Positions 33,190-43,300 of a DNA stretch of 64,000 nt are shown here, in pieces. The position numbers and the translations under genes were made by a program. The notes beneath the pieces are model-generated. The model was not told the origin of the DNA and made no database searches. It saw only the letters and a program-made list of their open reading frames with translations. This stretch comes from Paludibacteraceae bacterium (GTDB lineage: Bacteria; Bacteroidota; Bacteroidia; Bacteroidales; Paludibacteraceae), in contig JAKSNP010000004.1 in the NCBI GenBank assembly GCA_024399655.1, forward strand, positions 1-64,000, in the 5' to 3' direction. Numbering within the stretch: position 1 is the stretch's first letter; every line of letters starts with the position of its first letter.

Positions 33190-33999
33190 ATGAAAAAAGT
33201 AATCTGTTTATTGCAAGGATGCATTGCTGGAGCCTTGATTATCTTGCTCTTGGCCACCGTTTTTCTCGCCTGTTCCTATCACTCGAATGGCGATGATGTA
33301 TTGCCGAATATGACTATTACTCGTATTGCCGAACTGCAGCAACGCGGCGATGTACATAAGGCTTGTCTTGACTATCTCGCCTATAGGTTGGTATCCGTAC
33401 AGGAGACGACACCCGATCAATTGCGACAAACATACGACGAATGGCTGCTGGCGCAATACGGTGCACCCAAAGCGGATGAATTGAGGACTGCATCTGCCTA
33501 CGATCGAGAAAGAGCGGAAGTGTATATCTGCAAACTGGCGCATAACGGAAAATCAGAACTGAAGGGGATGGCTGCTAGTTGTCCCCTATCAAAACGAGCA
33601 GTACAAACCTGCCTCCGGGGAATAGTGAACATATTGAGCGAATACGAGGACGAACAAATATACGACAACGAAACGGTCCTGCAACGCATAAAAGCCTCTA
33701 TTAGCGCCAATTATCAGTATTTCTTCTCGCTTTGTTCCGACGACCCATCCAGAAATCAAATGCTCTATACACTTGGCACCCTATACGGGTCAGTCGAATA
33801 CTGGCTCTGCCGTGATCATGTCTACCAATGGTTCAGTCTGACGCATGATGCCGATGAGGAGATGATTACCCAATATAGAGCAAGCGAATTGACCATCCTT
33901 TTGGCGGGAGCCGACGGATATACGGCTGCGCTCTGTTCACCGGTGATGGCAAGCGTGGCTTCCGCCGGAATCATGATAGAAATGCGATGTGGGGAATGA
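33190..33999 (+). CDS. Hypothetical exported lipoprotein, 269 aa
   Basis: An N-terminal hydrophobic stretch (about 8-28) ends TVFLAC, a plausible lipobox, so the product is probably a lipoprotein or is anchored by this segment. The rest is helical and Cys-containing, with no recognised domain. A second hydrophobic stretch near the C terminus (about 235-262, Ala- and Met-rich) may be a buried helix. It is transcribed from a promoter about 290 nt upstream and is followed by a terminator at 34099. Function unknown. Confidence 0.65.
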   Translation: MKKVICLLQGCIAGALIILLLATVFLACSYHSNGDDVLPNMTITRIAELQQRGDVHKACLDYLAYRLVSVQETTPDQLRQTYDEWLLAQYGAPKADELRTASAYDRERAEVYICKLAHNGKSELKGMAASCPLSKRAVQTCLRGIVNILSEYEDEQIYDNETVLQRIKASISANYQYFFSLCSDDPSRNQMLYTLGTLYGSVEYWLCRDHVYQWFSLTHDADEEMITQYRASELTILLAGADGYTAALCSPVMASVASAGIMIEMRCGE

Positions 34000-34098
34000 T
34001 GTAATGCCGCTAGCGGCAAATGATGGATTGATTAACTGATGAGTTCTGAAGGATAACATAAACGATTGAGGAGAAAAATACAGAAATGTACATAAAAG

Positions 34099-34122
34099 AG
34101 TAGTCAATGACTGCTTTTTTTT
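34099..34122 (+). terminator. Rho-independent terminator
   Basis: AGTAGTC (34099-34105) pairs with GACTGCT (34109-34115, one G-T pair; 3-nt loop), then a T-run. Confidence 0.65.
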
Positions 34123-34140
34123 GTTTTTTTATGCTGAAAA

Positions 34141-34172
34141 TTTGCATATTTCAAAAAAATATTGTACTTTTG
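34141..34172 (+). promoter_or_regulatory. Consensus promoter of the outer-membrane protein
   Basis: TTTG (34141-34144) and TACTTTTG (34165-34172) with 20-nt spacing, 28 bp before the ATG at 34200. Confidence 0.8.
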
Positions 34173-34199
34173 TGCCGTCAATTTAACATTTAGTACATT

Positions 34200-34718
34200 A
34201 TGAAAAAATTACGCATTTTGGCAATTGCCATCGCTTTTGTCGGTTTTGCCGCAGCAGCTAATGCTCAGCCGCGTGCCATTGGTGGTCGAATCGGTTACGG
34301 TGTGGATTTCTCCTACCAACATTCTGTGGGCGAAAATATGGTTCAACTGGAAGTCGGCCTCCCCGGTTTCTATTCGATTGCCGCTGCTTGTACTTACGAC
34401 TGGATTGATCCGTTTGGTGCTACCGTTCCATGGAACCAGCGCGGAGAATGGCATTGGTATATGGGCGTTGGTGGAGCTGGCGGTTATTTCTGGGGATATC
34501 GTCTTTGGGGATATTACGGCGGCGATGCTGGTTTCATCGGTGTAGCCGGACGTTTCGGTATCGAATATGATTTCTGGTTTCCATTGCAGCTCTCGCTCGA
34601 TTGGCGTCCGGTTGTTGGACCGTATCTCTATGGCGACGGTGTAAATACTTATGCTGACTACTATGTGGGCGGTCTTTACGAAGGTGGTATCGCTCTCGGT
34701 GTCCGCTACAAGTTCTGA
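34200..34718 (+). CDS. Small outer-membrane beta-barrel-like protein, 172 aa
   Basis: A Sec signal peptide (1 to about 22, AAAANA before QPRAI) is followed by a Gly- and aromatic-rich mature part with alternating hydrophobic residues. It ends in GIALGVRYKF, a terminal Phe typical of beta-barrel outer-membrane proteins. The mature length (about 150) suits an eight-stranded barrel. No specific substrate or role can be read. It is monocistronic with its own promoter. Confidence 0.78.
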   Translation: MKKLRILAIAIAFVGFAAAANAQPRAIGGRIGYGVDFSYQHSVGENMVQLEVGLPGFYSIAAACTYDWIDPFGATVPWNQRGEWHWYMGVGGAGGYFWGYRLWGYYGGDAGFIGVAGRFGIEYDFWFPLQLSLDWRPVVGPYLYGDGVNTYADYYVGGLYEGGIALGVRYKF

Positions 34719-34884
34719 TGCTGGTGATTGATGATAGGTTATTGATTTAGCATTAAACGAATTTTAATCTGAAATTACAAAAGCGGGTCTGCTTCGGCGG
34801 ACTCGTTTTTGTTTGGCTAATTTGTACGTCAGTTATCAATACATCAGTCAATTTCCTTCCTATATGTCGTTTCAAGACAAAAAA

Positions 34885-34916
34885 TTTGCATATGTCATTT
34901 TTTCTTCGTACCTTTG
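34885..34916 (+). promoter_or_regulatory. Consensus promoter of the short-chain dehydrogenase
   Basis: TTTG (34885-34888) and TACCTTTG (34909-34916) with 20-nt spacing. The leader to the ATG at 34994 is about 73 nt. Confidence 0.8.
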
Positions 34917-34993
34917 CAAACGATTCCGTTAAATAGCATTTCGCACCTCTGTTGGTGCCTTTACCGCAAACACAAAATCACTACTATATCTCT

Positions 34994-35752
34994 ATGCAAA
35001 AAACTGTATTTATCACCGGAGCTTCGTCCGGAATCGGAGAAGCTTGCGCCCGCAAATTCGCAGCTAACGGCTGCCGTCTTATCTTGAATGCCCGCCGTGC
35101 GGACAAGTTGCAAACCTTGGCTGAAGCACTTCGCCAGGAGTTCGGTACCGAATGCCATATCCTTCCTTTTGACGTGCGTGATCGTGAAGTGGCTCGTCAG
35201 GCTATCGCTAACCTGCCTCAAGAATGGGCCGCTATCGATGTGCTGGTCAATAACGCCGGTCTGGCGCTCGGCCTCGAAAAAGAGTTCGTAGGTGATTTCG
35301 CTGATTGGGACACAATGATCGACACCAATATCAAGGCTCTGCTCAGCATCACTCGTTTCGTTGTTCCGGGCATGGTGGAACGCGGACGTGGACATATCAT
35401 CAACATCGGTTCTGTAGCTGGCGATGTGGCTTATCCCAATGGAGCCGTTTATTGTGCCACTAAGGCTGCCGTCAAAACCCTGAGCGACGGCTTGCGTATG
35501 GACCTCGTGGACACTCCTTTGCGTGTAACCAATATCAAACCAGGACTGGTGGAGACCAATTTCTCGGTCATTCGTTTCCATGGAGATACCGAGCGTGCCG
35601 AAAATGTATATAAAGGCATTAAACCGCTTACGGGTGCCGACATCGCTGATTGCGTTTATTTTGCAGCTTCTGCACCAGAACACGTTCAGGTGGCTGAAAT
35701 ATTGGTCCTGGCCACTCACCAAGCCAGTGGAAGTCTCACTTTCCGCAAATAA
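34994..35752 (+). CDS. Short-chain dehydrogenase/reductase (YdfG-like)
   Basis: Start at ATG 34994 (252 aa). The Rossmann cofactor motif TGASSGIG (about 7-14) is followed by NARR, which favours NADP. NNAG (about 87-90), a Ser in GSVAGDVAY, and the catalytic YCATK (Tyr and Lys, about 155-159) complete the active site. The classic SDR length and the PGLVETNF segment fit YdfG-type 3-hydroxy acid or serine dehydrogenases. The exact substrate is not decidable. Monocistronic, ended by a terminator at 35778. Confidence 0.9.
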   Translation: MQKTVFITGASSGIGEACARKFAANGCRLILNARRADKLQTLAEALRQEFGTECHILPFDVRDREVARQAIANLPQEWAAIDVLVNNAGLALGLEKEFVGDFADWDTMIDTNIKALLSITRFVVPGMVERGRGHIINIGSVAGDVAYPNGAVYCATKAAVKTLSDGLRMDLVDTPLRVTNIKPGLVETNFSVIRFHGDTERAENVYKGIKPLTGADIADCVYFAASAPEHVQVAEILVLATHQASGSLTFRK

Positions 35753-35777
35753 ATCCATAAGGGAAATATAAAAGAAA

Positions 35778-35808
35778 ACGGGAGTCGATTTACGGCTTCC
35801 GTTTTTTT
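35778..35808 (+). terminator. Rho-independent terminator after the SDR gene
   Basis: ACGGGAG (35778-35784) pairs with CTTCCGT (35796-35802, one G-T pair), followed by T residues. Confidence 0.75.
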
Positions 35809-35909
35809 CTATTTGTCCTCCCCGCTACAACATCGCAATATGGGAGGTAAATATCAATAAAAAGGTATTATAAAAATCTTTAATCTCAATATATGATTTA
35901 TGTAACCTG

Positions 35910-37004
35910 TTAGCATGGCTTGATGGGTGCGGTCAGGTTGGCATGTTTATATAAATGGATATATTGCTGTGCTGTAGTGGCGATATCGTAGCGTTGTGCG
36001 GTGAGCTGGGAATTGTTTCGCATTCGCGTGCGATCGGCAACAGACAAACGGATATATCGCATGAGAGCTTGGTAGTAGGATTCGTCGGATATCTGTTCAG
36101 CCAAAAAACCGTTTTCTCCATCCGTAATCACATCTTTGATCCCTCCTACAGCTGTGCAAATGGGAATGCATCGTGTGGCGAGCGCTTCAAAAAGCGTAAT
36201 TGGCATACCCTCCCAAAGTGAAGGTAGACACATAGCACCCGCAGCCGACATCCGTTGAGGAATATCTGCTTGACGCCCGATGTATTCGATTTGTGGACAG
36301 AGATAGGCTTCCATTTGATGAAAAATGGATTCGTCTTGCAACTCGCCGGCTATCTGCAACTTTATCGGATATCCTTCTTCCACCAAACGCCGGAACACCC
36401 GACATAGCATCAACTGGTTCTTGGCTTCTGTGATTCGACCCGCATGGATAAAAAGCCATTCATCTTTAGGGCAAGGTGCAGAAGTTGGAAGTTCTATACC
36501 GTTGTAGATCAATTGCCGTGGGCAGTAATGATAGTAATTATCAAAGGACAGGTCTGATTCGTGGGAAATAGTGACGGCAGTTATCCAGCCGTGGCGGAAA
36601 AAAAAATGTTTAAGCAAATGCAGACGGCTGTCCCATTGGTTTCCTTCTTTCTCGGCAGTGCTATGAAGTGTATATACAAAATGAATCCGTCGATGGAATA
36701 AAAGTACGGATAGCATGTAGTAAGCGATAAAACCGTGTACGTGAACCACATCTGGACGGATATTCCTGATTAGCCGTAGGATGGCAAAAGGTTCGCGTAG
36801 AGAAAATCCTCGACGTGTCTTTCCTAAGGTATGCCGGATAATGCGTTGATCCAATCTGTTCCAACAAATAGTGGAAGCATCAGGTTGGAATATGCTGCAA
36901 ACATGAAGTTCGTGCCCCTGTTGTGCGATTTGGTTGACCAAGGCGGTTACAAACGTTTCGATGCCACCCGTATCAAAAGCAGTATGAATGTGAAGAATAC
37001 GCAT
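35910..37004 (-). CDS. GT4-family glycosyltransferase
   Basis: A 364-residue GT-B fold enzyme that likely adds a sugar to a cell-surface polysaccharide. The N-terminal HTAFDTGGIETFV (about 7-19) is the acceptor-side Gly-rich motif. The C-terminal domain has IHAGRITEAKNQLML (about 195), SLWEGMPITLFEALATRCIPI with the donor-binding E-x7-E-like pattern, and GENGFL. No signal peptide; it acts at the inner face of the membrane. It starts 1 bp after the upstream O-antigen-ligase-like gene, so the two are co-transcribed. Confidence 0.88.
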   Translation of the reverse strand: MRILHIHTAFDTGGIETFVTALVNQIAQQGHELHVCSIFQPDASTICWNRLDQRIIRHTLGKTRRGFSLREPFAILRLIRNIRPDVVHVHGFIAYYMLSVLLFHRRIHFVYTLHSTAEKEGNQWDSRLHLLKHFFFRHGWITAVTISHESDLSFDNYYHYCPRQLIYNGIELPTSAPCPKDEWLFIHAGRITEAKNQLMLCRVFRRLVEEGYPIKLQIAGELQDESIFHQMEAYLCPQIEYIGRQADIPQRMSAAGAMCLPSLWEGMPITLFEALATRCIPICTAVGGIKDVITDGENGFLAEQISDESYYQALMRYIRLSVADRTRMRNNSQLTAQRYDIATTAQQYIHLYKHANLTAPIKPC

Positions 37005-37005
37005 A

Positions 37006-38214
37006 TCAGTCTGAATAAATGGGGATAGGGGTGTTGGACTCTATAATGGAACGGTAGTAAGTGTCGCTATGCGTGCATACGAGGATGAAGAACGAGATGA
37101 GCCAGTTGTCGGTATACCAAACATAGAAGAACTGGTAAAGCGCATAGAAACATCCGAAAAGCAGAAAACAAAAAAAGGTGGAGTCGTGAGTCTGTCTCCA
37201 TCGTTTCCAGTTGATCAGACAGAAAGCGCCTACTATGAAGATATAGATTAGAGCCCCGATTATTCCGGTATTGGCAAATAACTCTAGATAGGTGCAATGT
37301 GAGAAGACGTGCGGCGATGAAAACAAAAGGAAATTGCCGGGCCCTACCCCGAAAACAGGATGTTTGCAGCCCACTTCAACCGCTTCTCGCAGCAGGATCA
37401 TTCGTTCGTCTTCCTGCACCGACAGTTCGTTACGTGTGCTCAATTGACTGCCCTGATACATTTCCAAAGCATGTGGTAAAGCATAAGCAAACAAGGATAC
37501 AAGTGCCAATATCGCTATTGCTTTTTGCCAACGGGGCGTGGATTTTGATAGCAGATACCTATATACAATCATGAAAGCCAACAAAGGAGCGCAGATGAGC
37601 ATCACTTGCCGTGAGGCTGTGGCAATAGCCACCAGATAAACCACCGGAATGGCTGTGAAGAACACGACGCGCCATACCTGCTTCCAAATGGGCGACGAGA
37701 TAATTTCACCCATAAGAAAGGTGATGAAAGTATAGAAGAATGTGTAGTAGGCCAAAGTGTTGGCATTTAGGGTTTCGTTCGTGATTCGTCCCTCGCCGAA
37801 AGTGGTGTAGGGCAGAATTTCACGTTTGGCGTAAGCGACGGCGCATACGAAAAGCAGAATATAAAGACCGTAAAGCCAGGGAATATGCTTGGTGGACTGA
37901 GAGGAGATAGCGATGGTGAAACTGAAGAGTATGCAGCCCAAGATTCGGTGCATCTCGTCCAAGGCCACTTCTCGGTTGAATGCAAAGACAGTGGTCAATC
38001 CTACCCATACATATAGAATCATCAGCCATACGAACCATCTGCCGGGTTGCAATTTGTTGTTTTGTGCCCATGCAACTATCGCCATGAGAGGCGCCACCAC
38101 ATAGATAGCCACATGATTCAATCCTTCGCTATGATAATGAGCAAATGCCGTAAACCATAGCAAAATCACCGTGAGGTAAAACAACATGTTCTTTATGTCA
38201 ATTCTTGCAGACAT
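37006..38214 (-). CDS. O-antigen ligase/polymerase-like membrane protein
   Basis: A 402-residue protein with about ten to twelve hydrophobic segments. A periplasmic loop around residues 285-320 (KHPVFGVGPGNFLLF and HCTYLELFANTGIIG) matches the WaaL/Wzy O-antigen ligase/polymerase domain. Such proteins join or polymerise undecaprenyl-linked glycans at the outer face of the inner membrane. Whether it is a ligase or a polymerase cannot be told from sequence alone. It is the first gene of a two-gene operon with the GT4 enzyme downstream. Confidence 0.82.
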   Translation of the reverse strand: MSARIDIKNMLFYLTVILLWFTAFAHYHSEGLNHVAIYVVAPLMAIVAWAQNNKLQPGRWFVWLMILYVWVGLTTVFAFNREVALDEMHRILGCILFSFTIAISSQSTKHIPWLYGLYILLFVCAVAYAKREILPYTTFGEGRITNETLNANTLAYYTFFYTFITFLMGEIISSPIWKQVWRVVFFTAIPVVYLVAIATASRQVMLICAPLLAFMIVYRYLLSKSTPRWQKAIAILALVSLFAYALPHALEMYQGSQLSTRNELSVQEDERMILLREAVEVGCKHPVFGVGPGNFLLFSSPHVFSHCTYLELFANTGIIGALIYIFIVGAFCLINWKRWRQTHDSTFFCFLLFGCFYALYQFFYVWYTDNWLISFFILVCTHSDTYYRSIIESNTPIPIYSD

Positions 38215-38626
38215 AGAGGAGGATTGGGGCTATGCGTTGTTGAATATTATTTTCTTACTGAATCATGGGTTACATGCATGTTATTTGAAAACGGTGATTG
38301 ACTCGAATTCCGGTTCAAAAAATGCCATAGTAACAAACAACCGACAAAATTACAAAAAAAAATGCACATGTCCAAAAAAATCTATACTTTTGCATGAATT
38401 TTCTATATTAGAATATGTCTTTCCTGCATTTTTTAACTGAACCACATAGTTGTTTATATAACATCAGAGAATAATAGATTGTAATAACAATTAGTCCTAA
38501 CCCATTAACTTTGGCATTTTGCAGAGCGGGCGATACTCGAAAAATGCGAAGAGGTTGTTTTACAATAATCGATACGAAGTGGCGGAGTACTCGCAGCTAA
38601 TGAGAACGGTTTCCTCTACTGCATAC
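38215..38626. other. 412-bp gap with a possible plus-strand transcript
   Basis: No reading frame. TACTTTTG at 38386-38393 resembles a plus-strand -7 element, without a clear TTTG -33. A transcript from it would run about 260 nt to the bidirectional hairpin at 38627-38655 and contain no gene. It may be a small RNA or nothing. Confidence 0.3.
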
Positions 38627-38655
38627 AAAAAGAGCAGCTAGATAGCTGCTCTTTT
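38627..38655 (-). terminator. Terminator of tRNA-Asp (hairpin works both ways)
   Basis: AGAGCAGCTA (38631-38640) pairs perfectly with TAGCTGCTCT (38643-38652), with T-runs on both strands. On the minus strand it follows tRNA-Asp directly. Confidence 0.8.
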
Positions 38656-38656
38656 G

Positions 38657-38730
38657 CGGTGCGGACGAGACTCGAACTCGCGACCTACGGCGTGACAGGC
38701 CGGTATTCTAACCAACTGAACTACCGCACC
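38657..38730 (-). tRNA. tRNA-Asp (GTC anticodon)
   Basis: A 74-nt tRNA on the minus strand. The 7-bp acceptor stem (GGTGCGG at 38730-38724 with CCGCACC at 38664-38658), D-, anticodon and T-arms, and anticodon GTC are clear. Discriminator G at 38657 fits Asp. CCA is not encoded. Confidence 0.95.
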
Positions 38731-38758
38731 AGGTAGTGCTCTTTCTCAAAAGCGGGTG

Positions 38759-38790
38759 CAAAGGTACTGCTTTTTTTTGATATGACCAAA
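38759..38790 (-). promoter_or_regulatory. Promoter of tRNA-Asp
   Basis: On the minus strand TTTG (38790-38787) and TACCTTTG (38766-38759) are 20 nt apart. The 34-bp block 38758-38791 is identical to 46593-46626, the promoter of the tetR-family gene. Confidence 0.85.
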
Positions 38791-38904
38791 TTTTTTTGCG
38801 AAAAAAATGAAAAAATACGTTTTTTTCTGCTCAATTGCCTTTTTATACCCCTAAAAAAAGTACCGAGACACTCTTTTTGAATGTGAAAAGTACCGAAATC
38901 GAAA

Positions 38905-39840
38905 TCAATAGGAAGCTAAAATTGACTTGTATTCGGCCAAATTATGAGCCTTATGAAGAGCCTTGATGAAACGATGGTCGAAATAGAAATCCGCATAGTC
39001 CCAATAGGGAAGTGTCTTTTGCAGTATTTGAGTTTCTCCGCCTTCTAATGTACGGCAGAAAATATCCAATACACCACTGTGAATCTGCAAATGCTTTTGG
39101 CATACATCTTCTAAACTGCAGGTTTCTCCCGTTACATATTCGTGTGCCAAGGTAGGACGACTGATAAGACCGCGCCCAAGCATAATACCTTTTAGACAGG
39201 GGAATTGGTCGGCAATTCGTTGAATATCTTCTACGGAAGCCAAATCTCCGTTATAGATGAGAGGAGTGGATGACTGCTCATACATCCTGCGGAACATATC
39301 CACATCGGCTCCGCCTTTATACATTTGCTTGCCGGTTCGTGCGTGTACTGTAATATGTTGCAAATGAGCCTGGTCAAGTATTGGAAGAATTTCTTCCCAT
39401 TCATCTGCACTTTCTTGACCGAAACGTATCTTGACACTGAATTCCAGATCTTCCTCTTCCTGAAGCCGTTTCACCTCTTCCATGAGTAAAGCCGTATGAT
39501 CAGGATGTTGCATCAGGTCAACCCCTCTTCCGTAGCGCGTCTGCATTGGGAAAGGACAACCCATATTAATGTCTATCAGACTATAACCGAGTTCTTTTAC
39601 TTTAAGACAAATGAATCGAAGTTCCTCAGGTGTGGCGGCAATTACTTGTGGTAAAGGCAATATCGAGTTGCATTCAGGATCGATATCACGCATATCACGA
39701 CGGCGAACTTCCCTATGCTCAACACGCACGAATGATGCATAATAGCCGGCCACACCGCCACATACGGCTGCATGAAGATTGCGATAGGGTGCAATTGTGT
39801 AGCCCTGAAGAGGAGCAAAATATAGAGGAATTGGATTCAT
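38905..39840 (-). CDS. dus: tRNA-dihydrouridine synthase
   Basis: The enzyme reduces uridine to dihydrouridine in the tRNA D-loop using FMN and NADPH. The 311-residue TIM-barrel protein shows the start motif YFAPLQGYT (about 6-14), the catalytic cysteine region DINMGCPFPMQ (about 92-102), VKIRFG (about 145), HARTG(K)QMY (about 174-182) and YNGD, then a GRG phosphate-binding motif. All catalytic features are present. Which Dus subfamily (A, B or C) is not settled. It is monocistronic on the minus strand; I see no clear terminator right after it. Confidence 0.9.
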   Translation of the reverse strand: MNPIPLYFAPLQGYTIAPYRNLHAAVCGGVAGYYASFVRVEHREVRRRDMRDIDPECNSILPLPQVIAATPEELRFICLKVKELGYSLIDINMGCPFPMQTRYGRGVDLMQHPDHTALLMEEVKRLQEEEDLEFSVKIRFGQESADEWEEILPILDQAHLQHITVHARTGKQMYKGGADVDMFRRMYEQSSTPLIYNGDLASVEDIQRIADQFPCLKGIMLGRGLISRPTLAHEYVTGETCSLEDVCQKHLQIHSGVLDIFCRTLEGGETQILQKTLPYWDYADFYFDHRFIKALHKAHNLAEYKSILASY

Positions 39841-39992
39841 TAGCGTGTATGCATACTATACCAATAATGCCAATACAAAAATTATGCCAAACGATAACGA
39901 AAAATCCGAGCAGGTAAGTGTTTGCCAAAAAATGATATTTTTATTGTGCTGGTTTTACTGCTGTAATTTGATTGCATATTGTTGATAATCAA

Positions 39993-40024
39993 TAAAAAGC
40001 GCCCGACTTTTTAAATCGGGCGCT
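39993..40024 (-). terminator. Terminator of the RND efflux operon
   Basis: AGCGCCCGA (39998-40006) pairs perfectly with TCGGGCGCT (40016-40024), followed on the minus strand by five T residues (39997-39993). It lies 32 bp past the last gene of the operon. Confidence 0.85.
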
Positions 40025-40056
40025 AAAATGGGGGTGGTAAGTGGGTCGGTAAGTAT

Positions 40057-40350
40057 TTACACCATCTGATCGATGGTCCAGGTGAATGCTTTTACGCCCA
40101 CTTCGGGGTTACGGGCATCCAGTTTCTGAACGGATTCGAGCAGAGAGTCCACTTTGTCGTCAGGAACGATAGTAATCACGGCGGAGTTCATCTCGGGCCA
40201 TGCGTGGGTTCCACGGCGAGGCTCACCGGTATTGGTTCCACGGCCTTGTACTTGTTCGAAGAAGGTGAAGCCTCGAATCTCCAGAACATCAAGCATGTAT
40301 TCCACGCGTTCAGTATTGGCCTGGTTGAAAATTATCATTACACTTTTCAT
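40057..40350 (-). CDS. PII-like small protein in an RND efflux operon
   Basis: A 97-residue protein beginning MKSVMIIFNQANTERVEYML. The beta-alpha-beta order, with a second half of similar layout (AVITIVPDDKVDSLLESVQKL), and the short length resemble PII-like/ACT-type small ligand-binding proteins, some of which (such as DUF3240) accompany RND pumps. It lies 21 bp downstream of the pump gene as the last gene of the operon. It may sense a ligand and control the pump, but no ligand or interaction can be read. Confidence 0.65.
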   Translation of the reverse strand: MKSVMIIFNQANTERVEYMLDVLEIRGFTFFEQVQGRGTNTGEPRRGTHAWPEMNSAVITIVPDDKVDSLLESVQKLDARNPEVGVKAFTWTIDQMV

Positions 40351-40371
40351 ATTAACTACGGTTTATGAGGG

Positions 40372-43300
40372 TTATTTCTTTACTTTGATATCCATGAAGA
40401 TAAATTTCTCACGCAGTTTACGAAGTTTTTCAGCCTCATCTTCCTTCGTGATGGCTCCGTAAAGTACCGGAACGATATAAAGGGTAAGGAAGGTGCTGAC
40501 GGTAAGACCTCCGATCACAACGATACCGAGCGGTTGCCACATCTCGGCACCTTCACCCGAACTGACAGCCATTGGAACCATACCGAGAATAGTGGTGAAA
40601 GCGGTCATCAATACGGGACGAATACGGCTACGGCCTGACATCATAATAGCTTCATCGAGCGGGTGATTACGCTCTCGCATAAGGTTGATATAGTCGACAA
40701 GCACAATACCGTTCTTCACTACGATACCAGCCAAAAGAACTACACCCAATGCACCAATCATATCCAACGAGCGGCCTGTAATCCAAAGTGCAATCAGTAC
40801 ACCCGAAATGGCGAACGGAATAGAGAACATGATGATGCCTGGCTTTGAGAATGACTCAAATTGTGAGGCCATAACAATGTACACAAGGATGATAATCAAA
40901 GCCATGAGCAAGCCCATGTCGCCGAAGGTATCCTGTTGTGTTTCAAATGTACCGGCAAGGCGATAACTATAGCCGGTTGGGAAGTCTATCTTCGGCATCA
41001 CTTGTGTATCGATGGCATTGGCTAGGTCGCCTAGCGAGGTTTCGTATGGGTATACTTTGATGGTAACGATACGCTGACGGGCTTTACGTTCAATGGTAGG
41101 CGGAGCCCAATATTCGCCGATTGAGCATACTTCGCTGAGTTTTACGCGTCCTCCGGTAGCGGTAGGTATAGTGAGGTCGGCAATATCTTCGATCGAATTG
41201 CGGTTTTCTTCCTTGAGGCGGACAAGAATATCGTATTCCGAACCGTCTTCCTTGAGATAACCGCAGTTCATACCATTGACACGATTGCGGAGGTAGGAAG
41301 ATATGGTGGCGGAAGTGAGTCCGAGACGTGAGGCTTTTTCTTTGTCGACCGTTATCTTGATTTCGGGACGGTCGTCTTCACGCGAAATGGTAACATCGCG
41401 AGCTCCGGGCAATTCTTTGGCAAGAGCCTTGATTTGTTCTGCCATTGCAGAAGTGGAAGCAAAGTCATAACCGTAGACTTCCACATCCACGGAACTGGCT
41501 CCTTGACCGCCCATTCCGCTGGAGATATTGGCCTGATAGTCGATGATTTCAGGGTAGCGTGCCATTTCCTGACGTAGAACTTCGGCGATTTCGAAAATCG
41601 AACGGTCGCGTTCCCATTTCTTGTTGGTACGGATGGTCATCGATATCTTGTTGTTCATCGTGGACGAGAACATGGCAGAGATGGAGGCGTCGTCGTTTGA
41701 ACCGGCAGAAGTGCTGATTACCTGAATTTCTGGAACAAGTTCATAGAAACGGGCTTCAAGCATGTGAGCCGTTTTCAAGGTCTCTTCAATACGGGTACCG
41801 CGTTGCAGTTTTACGGTAACTGAAAGTCGCCCGTTATCCTGTTGTTGCATGAAGTCGAAACCGATTTTGCCCATAAAGATAGGCAGCAGCGAGAATACAA
41901 AGAATAGGAAGAGCGCAGTAAGCGTGATTGCTTTGTGACGCAAGCACCATCCTAAGGATTGGGCATACGCGTCATCAATCTTGTCAAGTAGACGAACTAC
42001 GGTTCGGTCATACCAATTTTGTCGATTGGCATCATCGTCAATCAGATTTCCCGCTTCATCCACATGCACTTTGCGTGGCTTGAGAAGTTTGGAACAAAGC
42101 ATAGGGGTTAGCGTGATAGCTACAAGTGTGGAGGTACAGCAAACGATGGTAACAATCCAACCCAGTTCGTGGAACATGATACCGGCCTGCCCTTTAATCA
42201 TGGTAAGCGGAACGAACACTACGACAAGTACAAGAGTCGTGGCAATTACGCTGACCCACACCTCGTTGGTAGCATATATGGCAGCTTCGCGTGGGTGTTC
42301 GCCTCGTTCTACGTGGTGCGAAATATTCTCAAGCACCACAATGGCGTCATCCACAACCATACCGATAGCTATCGTAAGGGAGCAGAGTGAAATAATGTTG
42401 ATGCTGGAATCCACCAACTTGAGGTAGGCGAAAGCGGTAATTAGGGCGATAGGAATAGTGATACCGATAATAAAGGTGGCACGCCAGCGTCCCAGGAAGA
42501 AGAGCACTACCAATACCACAAAGAGCAAGGCGTATAAGACGGATTCCTCAAGTGAATTGATGGAGTTCTGGATGTTTTCGGACGACTCGTAAATCTGTTC
42601 GATTTTGATATCCGAAGGAATCTGCTTTTGGATAAGTTGCAATTCTTTTTTGACATCCTTGCAGACTTGTACGGTATTGGCACCGGTCTGTTTTGCTACA
42701 ATCAGTCGAACGCATTCGCGGCCGTTGGTTTTTTCATCAAGGCTGAGATCCTTGATGGTATCGCGAACGGTAGCGATATCACGAATGAATACCTGCTGTC
42801 CGCCGGGAGCCATGGCTACCATCAAATCTTCAATCTCGCGGCTGTCGATGAATTCGCTACGTACCTGCATCTGGTATTGCTCTTTCACCATTTTCACTGT
42901 ACCGGACGAGAGGTTGAGGTTATTGGCGGAAACCACTTGACCTACCTGTTCAAGACTGATGCCGTATGCGTCCAATTTTTCCTGGTCAATATCCACATAT
43001 ACATAGCGGTCAGGCGAACCGGAAAGCGAAATGTTACCGATACCGTCGATATGGTTCAACTGAGGTACAATTTCGTCATTAAGCAGTTTGTCCAAGCCGG
43101 CGTATGATTCGTCTGCCGTGAAAGCGTACATACATATCGGCATTGACGATGTCGACAACTTGAAGATAACGGGGGTTCCGCAGTTGTCGGGCAAGTTGTT
43201 TTTTGTCATATCGACAAACGAACGGATATCGTTGACGGCTTCGTCGATATTGCAACCCCACTCAAGTTCCAGCGTGACCATCGAAATGTTATCTTTTGAT

